From Eutypella sp. D-1 (taxonomy: Eukaryota > Ascomycota > Sordariomycetes > Xylariales > Diatrypaceae), in assembly GCA_023313575.1 (NCBI GenBank), contig JAJTTP010000008.1, positions 1,736,001 to 1,800,000 of the forward strand: a stretch of 64,000 bases of DNA. The letters are read 5' to 3'. Position 1 is the first letter of the stretch; each line of letters begins with the position of its first letter. The notes beneath the pieces are model-generated. The model saw only the letters and a list, made by a program, of their open reading frames with translations. It searched no databases and had not been told where the DNA came from. A program made the translations under genes and the position numbers. This document shows positions 22,146 to 35,520 of the stretch, piece after piece.

Positions 22146-23065
22146 GAGGTCCCGACCGGGTTGTATATTGATAATGAGTTTTGATAACGAACAGAAATTT
22201 TTGTCGTGCCGCGTGTGTTCCCCGCCTCAATTGGTGAAAAATATTTTGGTCACTGGCTTCCGTGATTGGCTGTTTATGTCTCCGGCTTCCCGGGATGAAG
22301 CACCGACCAGTTTCCTGGTCCACGTCCGCGGAACTTGTCGTTTGTCACCCTTTTCAGTCTCGGTTAGCCTTCCTGGCTCTTCGCCTATTTTTTTGAATGG
22401 ATAGGCTAATAGTTTAGGTATGCAACTGTGTTGATAGGTTGATGGGCCTAGATTTAGTCTACGAAATACCAAGCACGGCTAGCGCAGGCATATGATTAAT
22501 ACTCGGTATAACCTCAACTAAGGAGATCCGCGTCTCGGAGCCTAAATATCACTACGCGTAACCTATCGATAACGTTGTGCCCCTCACTTCGACTAGAAAA
22601 AACAGATTATCACAGTTGCCGATACCCTGGACCCCCCTAGTGCCGTCCTTCGCAACCATGACGACACCCACGATGACCTAATAGTCCCACTACCCCGCCC
22701 CCGGGAATGAAGCGGGTGAGGTATAAAAAGGGGGTTCATGGCCCCCCCTCGGAGGACAAAGAGATTTGAGTCCTTTTCATCCACATTCAACTTTTTGATA
22801 CGCACAAGGGTTTTCTTAAGAGAACTCATAGCTACACGGAACCTCCCGCAATTCGTTCGTACGCACCATGCTGAGCTGTGGTCCCCCCCATGCCCGGCCT
22901 CGAGCGTAGTCACTAACCAAACGGGTCTAGGATCAACCGCCCGGTACGCATCTTGTCAAGATGGCTATTACTCCGACCCCGGGGCACGGTCCTGGACTGG
23001 TATATCCGGCAGGAGTCGCGGATGACTCTCCGTGATCAAAGTGAAAAAAGAAACCTCATCATCAG
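22146..23065. promoter_or_regulatory. Upstream region of thi4 with candidate TATA box
   Basis: Holds the divergent promoters of atl1 and thi4. A TATAAAAAG box at 22722-22730 is the best candidate for the thi4 core promoter; transcription from it would give a long leader of about 600 nt carrying the riboswitch intron. No coding region is supported here. The start site is inferred, not shown. Confidence 0.4.
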
Positions 23066-24515
<1,450 letters not shown>

Positions 24516-25860
24516 GGAAACTGTGTTTCAGGATGGAAGAAATATGACCCGGTGTGGGATTGTTTGAGCTGCTGCACACGAGAATGGGCTAGGTACCGAA
24601 CTGAATGGGGATGTACTTTATCCGCTTAGGAATTTCTCGGAAGTTTCTTCTTGTCCGTCGTAGATGCACGCGCGAGGCTCGGCCTTGAATACATTCCTTT
24701 CTAACTTCGCATACTGTGTTTCGATCGTAGAGTTAGCGGATGGTGATTATGATTTATGACTGTATGACTTCAATCGAGTACTTGGTGCACCCACTCAGCT
24801 ATACGCCAGCCATCGGTGGCTCAACATATGGGTAACCCCAGAGAGCCACATGTACGCAACGATATAACAGATATATAGGGCAAACGGTCTGTTATATTCC
24901 TTCCTGTGTCGGGACCGTCAAGAGGCTTCATGTCAGTCTTTCTCATCATAAGCCGCCCCCGTGAGAGGAACAAGACAGCGTAGGGCTGATCGAGTTCTTC
25001 GCTGCATGCCACGCAGTCGAGGAACTCAATGTGCGTTGGTATGAGTCGCCCGGGTCATTTTGGCTCCTGGCTGTTCCCGACTCCCGACTCTAGTATATGC
25101 GACTAGAAGACTTATACATATTATCCTTCCCAGACACGTTTCCGTCGAATGACGACCCCTCGCTTATGACGTTCCATCCCGAGCTAAGCGACAAAATCGA
25201 CAACTTGCAGGACTGGGGCGCGTTCAGACTCATTAGGCGGGGACAGGAGATCCGCAGACCGATTAGGTCCTCATATATGGAACGGGACTTCACGGGAACC
25301 TACAATCAAAATCAGGTCTGGTAACACGCCCGCAGGAGATTGAAGTTAGGTCTCGAGCCGGCTTATAATAGGTCCCGCGCCTTGTCTCCTACGGGGGGAA
25401 GTATTCACATATTGAGCATATCGTGTTCTTATTCTCGAGGTAAACGATGGATTGTCCTATTGCTTCAAAAGAGGGAAGAGAGTCCAAGTAGATGCAGAGG
25501 GAGTGACTACCTAGGCCAGGGGACATTCTTGGAAAGCCTGAAGGGATCCCGATTTCAGGATAGCTTTGACCAAGCCTTTTCTGACCCAGCTGGCCACCTA
25601 CAAAGACAGCGCCTTAATCATCTCCGTTATATCCCCCTTTTCACATCAGTCCTTGATCCATATAGTCCAATAGGTGACTGCTCCCTAATCCCTTATCATC
25701 GTTACCATGCGACCCGCATGCATACCGACCCGTCATCCTGAGACTAATTAAACGCCGGCGTATAAGGTCACCCCGATGTGTCCATCGCGACGAAGCATGA
25801 GATGTTGTTCGCTTCTATGAAGATGCAACTTGCTAGCGACTACTGGACTCGTTGCTCATT
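24516..25860. other. Intergenic region
   Basis: Begins with the thi4 3' UTR. Open frames at 25090-25324 and 25340-25741 show no motif or coding bias I can defend. No RNA gene recognised. Confidence 0.45.
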
Positions 25861-26571
25861 TCAAATGCGAAAGTCGAAAGGGACATGGTAACCGGCAACG
25901 CAGCCGAGCGGATCACCAGCCTGCTTCACCGTGTCCCGCCCGCAGCAGGTCCACACGAACCCTCGACTCCACTTGGTACCATTATTTATCGGGATGTTGA
26001 TCATGGCACCGTCCGCATTCGACGAGATCCAAAATTTTGCGCTGTGAGCGGCCCGCGGAGTCCCTAGAATCGGTGTCAGCGTTTTTCTTTTTTTTTTCCA
26101 CCCAGCCGCAAGCAGATCATGACATAGTAGGGAGGACTAACCCGGATGGTAGCAACACGCAGTTGCTCCGTTTCTCTTCTTGAAGTATAGGTCATTACAA
26201 TTCTTGCACAGCTCGTCCCCCTGATCGTTCTGCTGATTCATGGATATGTCTGCTTGTGGGGAATTGTGCGAGGCGAGGCCAGGAGCGCCAGCAACGCCAA
26301 GACCGCCAGTAGGGCCAGTAACGCTAGCAGGGCCAGCGGTGCCATCGATGGGTCCGGAGCTGGTTCCAATGATGTTACCAGCATGTTGCAGGTCGTTCTT
26401 GTCACCCTTACTCGAGCGGTCGCGTTTCTCGCTGCGGTACGTCTTCACAAGACCTTCTAGACAGGTTGCGACTCGGCCCCTGATGACACTTTCGTGCTCA
26501 CATAGCAGGATAACAAGCTCCTGGAGCTGATCGCGATCCATCGCCCCGATAGCTCGTCGGATATTCTCCAT
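25861..26571 (-). CDS. CHORD-like Cys/His zinc-binding protein
   Basis: Two exons, 26571-26142 and 26063-25861, encode 210 residues. The intron (78 bp) runs from GTTAGT to TTCTAG, and splitting inside CYHPG/TPRAAH restores the motif. The N-terminal 50 residues are helical and acidic/basic. A Gly/Pro/Thr-rich, collagen-like linker (about 75-100) follows, then the Cys/His module: LCKNCNDLYF, CCYHPG, VWTCCGRD, and GCVAGYH near the C-terminus. The spacing resembles a CHORD zinc domain (CxxC ... CxYHPG ... WxCC ... GCxxGxH). CHORD proteins (RAR1, CHORDC1/Morgana) act with SGT1 and HSP90, but fungal single-module relatives are mostly uncharacterised. Without splicing the second half would be lost. 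The function beyond zinc binding is unknown. Confidence 0.78.
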
Positions 26572-28774
26572 GGTTGTATGCCGTGAAGGTCGTGATGATG
26601 TCGTGATGGAATGGAACTCGTTTTGGTGTAATTAAAGGAACGTGCGTGGTGTGATGGGTTTCCGTCAACACGGACAGAGACTGTTGTTGATGCTGTATGT
26701 TGTTTGTTTTGGATGGAATCAACTGTATCGTCCATACCAGTACTGCTACTACATAGCATTGAGAATCGAGTCTGTACTGTAGTAACCATGGTTACTCAAG
26801 CTGTAAACTCCTATTGTGAACCAATCTCTCCCAATACGAAGCTTTGTTTCCTGATGTGAGGAAGCTTGGTTAGCATTTCGACTAGGCTTTCACACAATTG
26901 GTTACTCATCACCTTCGCAACGTATTGTCGCTATCACTAAAACTCTCCCAAAGGCTCAACGTGATTGATCTACTCATTTGACGTAGTTCATACTGTTGTA
27001 AGACTATATTCTACTGAGATTTGAAATGAGTACTTTCTCATATGGAAGTTGCAAGAGACACAATTGTCCCTGCGACTAAGGACACAGCCCTACCAATTTT
27101 GTTTTCAAGCAGATTCCTAGAGCTGCAATTATTCACAAGAACCTCCTTCATGTTTGATATATTTCCTCATTATTCCTGCCCGAATCACCTTTGATGGCTT
27201 CATACGTCTGTCAGAATGTGCACAACCTGTAGTCGATGGATCTGGATTTTAGGGCGCTCTGCATCTGTACCTACTCCTTTGCGCACCTTCTTAGGATGCT
27301 TTAAGATGCTCTACAGTGCGCCGCTTTATTATGGACTCGATATGACCCCCGGAAACCGTTCTCATCATTATATTCATGCTGAGCTATCTTGAAAATACGG
27401 GGATACGACAAGCTCTCGTAGATGCAAATATACTAAGGCATGTATGGAGGCAAGTATGTACCTTCCACAGGACGGGTTCGCGCTGATTATCACGTTGGTA
27501 AAAATGGCACCGCGATAATGCACACCCGCTCAGGGCTCTACCATTAGTCAACCGTCTCCAGGTCATTCTCATGATGTCTAACAATATGCCTGAAAATGAT
27601 TGTCGTGGACCTACTGGAGTCTGCCTCCATTACGTAGATCAATGCTACGACGAAACACAGGGTCAACTAATCACATGCATAAACATAAACTGGGTATATA
27701 CAGGCCCAATGTCAGGACCGTAAGCAGCGTCAGATAAAACTACGGGATAGAAGAGATAGTATTTCATGATACAGGACCTTTATACAGCGTAGTGGCATTC
27801 TCCACCGCAGTGCCATTTCAGGGGTAAATGGAGTGGGGCCATTGTCCCCACCCCTGAGAGCCAAGCTTCGTTTAGGTCTTTGTCCGAAAATATGTGAATG
27901 CTTGTGGTGTTTCGTCGGGTTGATCTACTAGATCTGTCTGGCACCCGCTTCAATATTCCCAGCGACTACTAAACATACTGATCGGATTGTGCACTGATCT
28001 GTAGTTACATACCGAAGTTGCTTTTTCTCTCGCCCATATGATTTGAACTTTAATGCGTGCTGTATCGGCTTCTCCAGCATACGCCCGGTGACTCTTCCTG
28101 CAAGGCTTGCATATAAACTCTACGAGCGAATCACAATAATGCATGAGTCGCTGCTAAAATCAGTAGCAGCCGCTTTTTGGGACGGATATAAGACGACTGA
28201 AACAAACACGCAGATACGGTAAGCCATTTGTTATTCTGCTATGCACTTCCCGCTATCGGGTAGCTGATATTCATTGAGATGTTTGGAATATTTTGCCAAC
28301 ATGAAGCCGTAATTCGTAAATGGCAACGTTACACTTGAGACATGAACCTAGCCCATGGTACCAGCCCCGGGCGCACGCCACCCAAATGATCTTCCCAGCG
28401 GGCATTGCGATCAAGGATCTTCTATCGTAAATATAGGCTTCCGGAAATGCACCACGCCGCCTTATACCCCTGCACGTAGCTGTATGTGACTACGGTCTAA
28501 AGTTGCTAGACACTATCTCTTAGAGGTTGATCGAATCACCGACCCACATTGGCCCTATACCCAGTACCCGGTATCAAGAGGGAAACTGCCTGTATTTGCA
28601 TGGTTTCGAGCTGCCTAGCTTGGTATTCCCCCAAAGCGCTTCCAACCCGCCCCCCCCTCCCTCCCCTGCCCCCCGGTCCGCATTCACCAATCCCGTTTGA
28701 CCGGCGCTGCGAGAGACCGCCTCATAGGGACTAAGAGACAGCTGGGGACAGGCCACGCTGGACGATTCGAAGAT
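26572..28774. other. Long intergenic region
   Basis: About 2.2 kb without a supportable gene; only short frames lacking motifs (for example 27384-27584 and 27950-28144 on the - strand). I see no transposon ends, tRNA or long repeat. Confidence 0.45.
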
Positions 28775-29839
28775 CTACTTCCGCGATTGCTTCGATGCTT
28801 CAGAGGCATGATCTCGTGCATATCTTTCCATGGCAGCACCCCTGTCCCTCCACAGCGTCCCAAAAAGTCGATCCCAGAAAGTGAAGTAGACGGCGTAATT
28901 ACTCTGACCCCAGTTAGTGCAGCCCATATATATATTATTATGAGAGGGGTTACCTTTAACCCCCAGGGTTGGTGATGGATATCGTGGAAGAGGGTATCAC
29001 ACTCGGTTGGAAGGACGCTGAATGGAAAGACGTAACCGCAGTGATCGATTATAAAGTTGTAGGCACCAAAGACGGAGAGTACCATGCCGAGCTTAGTTGG
29101 GAGCCCACTGATAGATAACGAGAGTATGCTCCCGATAGAGTCTAAACATAGAGCCTCCACGGGGTGAATATACTGGGCACCGAACGTGTATGGAGCGTAG
29201 AGCCGGTGGTGCCACGAGTGGACGGTTCCTGCGCAAGTCAGATAACCTGCTAGTCATGACATCAACATCTCTCTCTGGAGCCACCTTACTGTAAAGAAAC
29301 TTGTTGGTGTGAAAGAATCGATGGGCGAAATACTGCCAGGTATCTGCAACAAAGAGTGCCACAAGGAACTGCATAGCGGGTATTACGAATGAGCTAGCGA
29401 ATCTCACAAGTTGATGTTCTAGGTGATGTGGTTCTGTTGCCATCTTCGCCATGAGCCGGTTGACATCCAGCCCAACCAACTCGAGCGAGTATAATGCGCC
29501 GAGTGCGACCCATCGAGGGCTCGCCGCCCACATACCCCGGAAGGGACCGGGACCAAGTAGGCGCAACGATAAGAGGCCGGTAAGGAACTCGAGAACCTGG
29601 TTTCCGAGAACGTTTACCGCACACTCCCACGGAGTCACTTTGTTGAGCTTCTCCGCCTCTGCGGGAGTGCGCAGACGGTACTGTTGTAGCATCCCAGCTT
29701 TCTCAAGGGCCATGAAGACGAATGAGAAGATCCAGAAGAAAAGAGGAAACACTAGAAGAGATAGATACTCGATGGGAATTGAGCTGACGGAAACATGTCC
29801 GTCGTCTACCCTCGGTGTCGCGGTCAAGTTGGACGCCAT
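28775..29839 (-). CDS. Sterol desaturase/fatty-acid hydroxylase family, Sur2-like
   Basis: Membrane di-iron hydroxylase of 317 residues, most like sphinganine C4-hydroxylase (Sur2), which makes phytosphingosine in the ER. Three exons: 29839-29290, 29228-28954 and 28903-28775. Introns: GTAAGG to GCGCAG (61 bp) and GTAACC to GGTCAG (50 bp). All three His clusters are present: HRFFH (about 177-181), HSWHH just after the first junction, and HDIHH (about 266-270) before HQPWG. Hydrophobic helices near 25-48, 95-125 and 150-170 fit an ER membrane protein. The end (FTFWDRLFGTLWRDRG) is typical of the family. Its position beside a decayed polyketide locus leaves a tailoring role open. Substrate choice cannot be read from sequence. 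Confidence 0.88.
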
Positions 29840-30508
29840 TCTAAGTATGATATGTGATGTATATCCTCGAAGTCGTAGAGAATTAGCTTTCTAGAAGCAA
29901 CAGGTGCACATCAGACCCTAGGAGCATGATCTGGTCCGTTATTCTCTGCTTATATACGAGGGCGGGCAGCTCTGCGTACAGCCCAGGAGCATCCATTAGA
30001 CTGCCAGTTTGAGTGTAGATGCTTTTTTCATCCACATGACGTATGCGATGCATGAAGCCTCCAGGAAGATGGCCAGACAGCATACTTGCATATTGAATGG
30101 ATCGGAAAACCGGAGGGTATCCCGATGCATTGCAGGTACCGTCTGCGCTATTCTCTTAGTCGTGCCTCTCCCCGGTTAGCCTAGTGCCTGTCCACCTGGG
30201 TACTTCTCTGCACACGGAATAACAAGCAATTCGTGATATTAATTTCAAGAGCCGTGGTGATAATGAAGCAAGTCAATTTCCCTAGGCTTTCCCACGTATA
30301 ACGGAGCCTGTCAGTCTTCAGCAGGATCGCCATTGAATCTTGCTCCACCTTGCTAAGTCCCAACTACTACATAACCATGGGCCACGTGTTGGTAGTTAAC
30401 ATGCTCATCCCCCGACAATTGGTAAATCGTTCACTCGGCTGCAATCTTGCGCTCATATCAAGGGGTGTTAATAAGTGATTATGGGAGCCTGATTAGCGAT
30501 GAACGGGA
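29840..30508. other. Intergenic region with an unexplained open frame
   Basis: The - strand from about 30160 to 29883 is open for roughly 95 codons and reads like the end of a protein (…SGHLPGGFMHRIRHVDEK…), but I recognise no family and see no start. It may be a relic or chance. Confidence 0.3.
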
Positions 30509-31780
30509 TCATTCACGCATTTTTTCATTTACTTCAACGTCCATTCTCACCATGTCTTCAATCCTCGTCGCCTTGCTCAGGAGTTGGACCAGCGTCATGT
30601 CCACGTCCAGAGTGATGGCAAGCCAGTTCCGTAGCTCTGCCGCCACCAGGCTGTCAAATCCGTAGAGGGACATTGGCTTCTCTCCGCAGCCACACCGAGG
30701 AGGCGTACGAGTTTCTCTATTAACTCCTCACGGGTGAGAGACTCACACCCTCCACCATAGCGGCGTGGATGACACCCTTGACTGGTAATCTTCGGCTAGT
30801 ACTCTTGATTACAGGAAGCAGATCCTCGTGTCTAGTAATATCGCTGGGCACAGCGCCTATATTCTCCAGCTCTCGTGCTATCTCAGTAGACCCTGGATTA
30901 TCTTCTCCAGATCAGGAAAGAAATATTAGATGCCGTGCTCCTCGTTCCACCATCCAGGTGTCTATGCTGCGCCCAAGGCCACCCAGACATCCGGCCATGG
31001 TGTAGGCTGCATTTGAGTCGAACGATAACGGGCTCTCCGTTTTCATGACCTGAAAACCGGTGAGCTAGGAGCCGCCATGCCGAGTCCGCCGGTTACGGAT
31101 TAGATAAGGACGGACTCCCCCTGGGTTAGGCGGCCTAGGTATCGAAGAGCGTACAAAGCCGTTAGATATGCGACCGGCATGGATGCCGCGCCGATAGACG
31201 TCTCTCACGGCGGGACCTTGGATACTAAAGAGGCTTGGGATCGCATGAAATTTCCCATATTTCCGGGAATTATGCCAAACACTCGGTCCCCAACGCTCAG
31301 GGACGTGACGGCAGAGCCAACATTAGACACTATACCGGCTGCTTCCGTACTTAGGTAGTTCAGATCAAACTTGGCTGTAGCGACGGCGAGATCCTATTAA
31401 AGAAGCCATTAGCTCGAACAGCATAAGGATCGATTGGTTCTTCCTTTGCTCACATTCATGTTAATCCCGATGGCTTCAGTCTTGATTTCGATCCAATCAT
31501 CGGGGAGCGGGCGGTCGAAACTCGGGTCAGCGCTGAAGTACAACGTGGAAAGAAGACCGGGCTGCTTATAAGATGCCTTCAACGGCCCTTGGGCCGCCAC
31601 TGGAACATCCTGGATGACTTCTTCGAACCCATGGCATAGGCGGAACTCCTCATTGTGAGCCTCGTCTGGCACCAAGTGCTCGACATGAAAGGAGCCTTCC
31701 TGTAAGATGCACTCTCGGTCAACGAGGCCACCACTATGAGCGCCTTTGGAAGTACCAGATCCCTGCAGTTCTTCTAGCTT
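30509..31780 (-). pseudogene. Relic of a highly reducing polyketide synthase (ER-KR-ACP end)
   Basis: Reads on the - strand through the C-terminal modules of a fungal HR-PKS. First is the linker before the enoylreductase (LVPDEAHNEEF, QPGLLSTLYFSADPSFDRPL). Then the ER core (FDLNYLSTEAAGIVSNVGSA, GDRVFGIIPG, SVTGGLGMAA), a ketoreductase Rossmann piece ([20 protein letters not shown]), and an acyl carrier protein with its Ser in YGFDSLVAAELRNWL. The frame is broken by stops at 31205-31207 (TGA), 31100-31102 (TAA) and 30912-30914 (TGA), by small frameshifts, and by loss of most of the KR and the KR-ACP linker. No KS, AT or DH remains. It cannot make a functional synthase. It runs directly out of a broken P450 5' end, so the two look fused by deletion. 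Confidence 0.85.
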
Positions 31781-32467
31781 GCGGGTGATTAGCTGGGCAG
31801 ATCTTTCCAAAGAACAGAGATGTACTGCTTCCGGATAGCTTCGATGCTGGCAGCGCCAAAGATATCGTAGTCCAAGGTGGTCCATGTCCCTATGAAAAAC
31901 TGCTAGCCGGTCAGTTAGCCCTGAGAGATGACGTGGCTAGGAGGAAATACTCGCTTACATCACAGGTTTCGTGCATGTTGTTGGCGATGCGCGCCGGAAG
32001 TTGGCTGATCTCCTTGAGAAACCGGGCGGGCAGTACGAATGAGGTGCGGTCTAGAGTCGGAAGTCCGTAGATTATGTCCGGATGCTGGCGATAGCAAAGG
32101 TCGGATCAGCCATAGTAGTCAACGCATGAAACAGAATCGATATACCACAAGCATGTTTCCGTCAATTCGACCATGGCCCTACCTTTTGGTGTGCGTCATG
32201 GATAAGCCTTGGCCCATTCTTAAACCATCACAGTCGGTTCCAGTCGGCCGATAGGGGAAGCCGACCGCTGCCGTAGATTGCAAGAGGATGGCGACGTTTC
32301 CAGGCATTGGACTCCAATCTCCGCGAAGTAACTACATTGTAAACGTACAGGACGACTAACGCTGTCGCTAATGTGACAGTGTAGGGACCGGTAAGTTCGT
32401 GTCCATAGAGATTGCCATCACTTCCGTGGCAATTCGTGAATGATGCTTGCCATGCTGCGTAGTCCAT
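31781..32467 (-). pseudogene. Relic of a cytochrome P450 N-terminus
   Basis: An ATG at 32467 opens a frame with a membrane-anchor helix (TVTLATALVVLYVYNVV, about residues 29-45). After a stop and frame changes come P450-like N-terminal stretches (YGLPTLDRTSFVLPARFLKE, then QLPARIANNMHE) at about 32070-31970. A GTAAGC donor at about 31959 and a TAG acceptor continue to LITRKLEELQ near 31770. There is no I-helix, ExxR or heme Cys motif, because the sequence passes straight into polyketide-synthase coding DNA. Assignment to P450 rests on the anchor plus spacing of these short stretches, so it is less certain than the PKS call. Confidence 0.55.
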
Positions 32468-33412
32468 TAGGTCCCATCATTCAGTCGGCTAATATCAATA
32501 TCCGCATCAAATCGAATAAGTCATTCGAGGTGTTTGACACCGTCTTCACTACTATTTTGCAGCCATTTAGGTCGTCATTAGGTGATACAGGACCTCCTGT
32601 CCCAGGTTAATAGGTATCATTCAACAGAGGGATGGGTTTGTCAGCGTGGCGTAGCAACCGTTTATGGGTGTTAAGCCTATACGTGTCACACACTCTTGGC
32701 AATGTGCCCTTCCGTATGAAATGATACCTCAGATTATCAATGTAGCGAATCAAAATGGAACTACACCATGCATCGGACTTGTAGGATTTGACGTCTCGCA
32801 CAGTGAGCTGGCGCTCCCTACTCCTGTAACCTCGCAATCCTCCCCACGGCCCTTTTGCCTTGCCCCTATCTATCTTGCCTATAACACCATATATATGTCT
32901 GACAGTGCGACTGGCTCTGCAGTCTTGTCTAATATCCCTTTTCAGCAGCACGACCAACCCGCCTTGGCACGTAAGCTCTGCATTGCGTACCAGGTAGGAA
33001 ATGTAGTACAGGCCTATCCCCTGCATCCGAGGATGTAAGGGTTGCCTGCTCCCAAGCACTTCTATACGCGTCTTCGCGGGGGCCGAAATTTCACCAAGGT
33101 TTAGTTATGCACCACAACGCCTGTCTTCTTTGGTATTAATGCCTCGTCCGTCAATCCCTTGCGCATCCAAACGTTGGCTACGGTTTATCCATTTCCCCAG
33201 CTTCCTAGACGGCCTTAGACCGTCGACGCCCCAAATCAGCCGTGAAATCAGCCGTGGATTCGCTCTTGCTGCCGGGTTTATCTCTGCCATGACCTCTGTT
33301 TAGTCACTCACGGTGGTCATTTATCAACACGGTATGGACGCTTCTTTCAGGCTTCTCTTCGTCTCCTTACAGAACCAATATGCTGCGATCCGGGCTGTAA
33401 ACTGACACAAAA
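32468..33412. other. Intergenic region
   Basis: Frames of 124 (+, 32664-33038) and 150 (-, 32607-33059) codons overlap on opposite strands and neither shows a motif; I call neither. The last part is the promoter of the FAD oxidase gene. Confidence 0.4.
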
Positions 33413-35106
33413 ATGGCCAGTTCCTTCGCAGCTTATCTGCGTTCGCTCCCTTTCGCCCCGGTGACGCGACGTTTCAGGATGGAGGTCATTACGGCCGTCA
33501 CAGCCTGGGCGATATCTTCCGCTTGCAGAAGTATGCCTGCGGATAGTTGGCTTTCAGCAATCTGTGAACCTCGGAGTAATCCAAAAGATCTCGCTGGCAG
33601 ACTTTCCCAGGGCGCCCAGGTCTACGTCCCGGGAGATGGCAACTTCGATGTAGCAACTAAGAGGTGGTCGGTGTTGGACGCCCCGACCATAAGCGTCGTC
33701 GTCGTCCCTAGCATCGAAGAAGACGTCGCTGAAACGGTGAGACCCAGTTAAACTTTACAACGTCCTGCAGTGTTAATAATAGTGCCACTCTAGGTGAAAT
33801 ACGCGAATGAAAAGGGGATACCCTATCTTGCGGTCAACGGCGGCCACGGAGCCATCACGACCGTGGGTAGAATGCGAAACGGTATTGAGATCTGGATGAA
33901 CCACTTGAATACTGTTCAGATAGCCGAAGATGGGAAAACGGCCAGGATCGGCGGTGGCACCTTAACGAAGACCGTTACTGATACCCTCTGGGCGGCCGGA
34001 AAGCAAACAGGTGTGTATGGCCCTTGTCACTTCCGATGGTAACTTCGAATGGCGAGAAACTGATCTGCAACATAGTCACCGGTGCATGTGAGTGTACGAG
34101 CATTCTCGGTCCCGGACTAGGAGGTGGTCATGGCTACCTTCAGGGCCACCATGGGCTCGTCATGGATCAGTTCGTGGACATAAATATCGTACTGGCTGAT
34201 GGGAGTCTGCAAACAGTCGACGAAATGTCCTCTCCTGATCTGTGGTGGGCTATGCGCGGCGCCGGTCATAATTTTGGTATCGTGACCTCCGTCACCTCGA
34301 AGATCTACGATATCGAGCACCCCAACTGGGCCTACCAGAGCTTCATGTTTACGGGAGACAAGGTCGAGGGTCTTTACCACGCCATTAACGACCATCAACT
34401 AAAGAACGGCACCCAGCCCGTAGATGTAGTTAACTATGGTTTCTTCTTTAATACACCGGATCAAGATTCTCCACTTATCGCGTTCTATATTCTCCAAGAA
34501 GGGGTCACAGCCGTGGATCCGGTATATACCGCCCCCTTTTTCGACCTTGGCCCGGTCGCTTCGGATGCCGCCGGAGGCAAATATACCGACCTTGCCGCCT
34601 GGACCGGAAATAGCAACGAAAGCCCGCCCTGTCAGAAGGTTGGCTTAGTGAATACACGGTTTCCTATCGATCTCGATATATATAATCCCGAAGCTATGCG
34701 TAAAGCATATGACCTTTTCGCATCTGTGACACGCGCAACACCGGCTCTTAACGGCTCGCTTTTCCTGTACGAAGGATATTCACTGCAGGGTGTCCAGGCT
34801 ATCCCCGGCGAGTCGACTGCCTACCCGTATAGGGACAACACCCTACTCCTAGCGCCATTAATCATCTACCCTCCCGGGGGCCCAGAGCTCGAGGAAACGG
34901 CAGAGAGGCTAGGCAAGGACCTTCGCGACATCCTGCACGAGGGTAGCAGCCAGTATGAGTTGCACACGTACGTCAACTATGCCTTCGGGGATGAGTCGAC
35001 CCGGAACATGTACGGGTACGAGAAGTGGCGCCAGGATCGCCTGCTTGCCCTAAAGAATAAGTACGACCCGGACCGTAAATTCAGTTTCTATGCTCCTATT
35101 GCGTGA
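33413..35106 (+). CDS. FAD-linked oxidase, berberine-bridge/6-hydroxynicotine-oxidase type
   Basis: Flavoprotein oxidase of the FAD_binding_4 plus BBE family; such enzymes oxidise alcohols, amines or phenolics and are common tailoring enzymes. Three exons: 33413-33736, 33794-34010 and 34076-35106, giving 523 residues. Introns: GTGAGA to CTCTAG (57 bp) and GTGTGT to CATAG (65 bp). Visible: SVVVVPSIEEDV (about 97-108), the flavin-attachment-type NGGHG (about 127), GACECTSILGPGLGGGHG at the second junction, PDLWWAMRGAGHNFGIVT, and a C-terminal BBE block (YVNYAF … YGYEKW … KYDPDRKFSFY). All key blocks are intact. The N-terminus is least certain: the ATG at 33413 has a good context, but a later in-frame ATG at 33479 is possible. 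It sits between two sets of broken metabolite genes. Substrate unknown. Confidence 0.87.
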
Positions 35107-35520
35107 GTGGGCGCCCCTCAATACATTCCGATAGACCTGGTGGATTGCGGCTACGCATAAGCCCTTGTGTCTGGTAATAGGCGGCCAGCCGCACTTCGTG
35201 GATAGTGGAACTTAGCTACGCGCAAATCTTGGGTATGAGGAAACATCACGTATGAAATACGATATTTTCGAGGTTTCATGAACTCCAGATGTAGTTCTCA
35301 ATGTTTACCTCTCTACGTAGGCCGTAAGGCAGCTCTTGTGAACACGACTCAGCCCTTCGATATCTTCAGTGGTATATCGTCTATATGAATTGGAAAATTG
35401 GCATGCATAAATGCAGTGCGGCAGCCATATTCGCCCATTGACCCAATCCATGACCCTGAGCCAGAGGCAACGCTGTTGCAGTGTATGATTAAGGGAGCAA
35501 GAAGCAGTCCTACATCCCTC
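35107..35520. other. Intergenic region
   Basis: 3' UTR of the FAD oxidase, then sequence leading into the membrane-protein relic; nothing else seen. Confidence 0.45.

Noticed and set aside
25090..25741. Frames of 67-133 codons downstream of thi4
   Set aside because: Overlap each other on both strands, with no motif and no intron signals.
32607..33059. 150-codon (-) and 124-codon (+) overlapping frames next to the PKS relic
   Set aside because: Neither strand resembles a cluster gene; open frames on both strands suggest chance.
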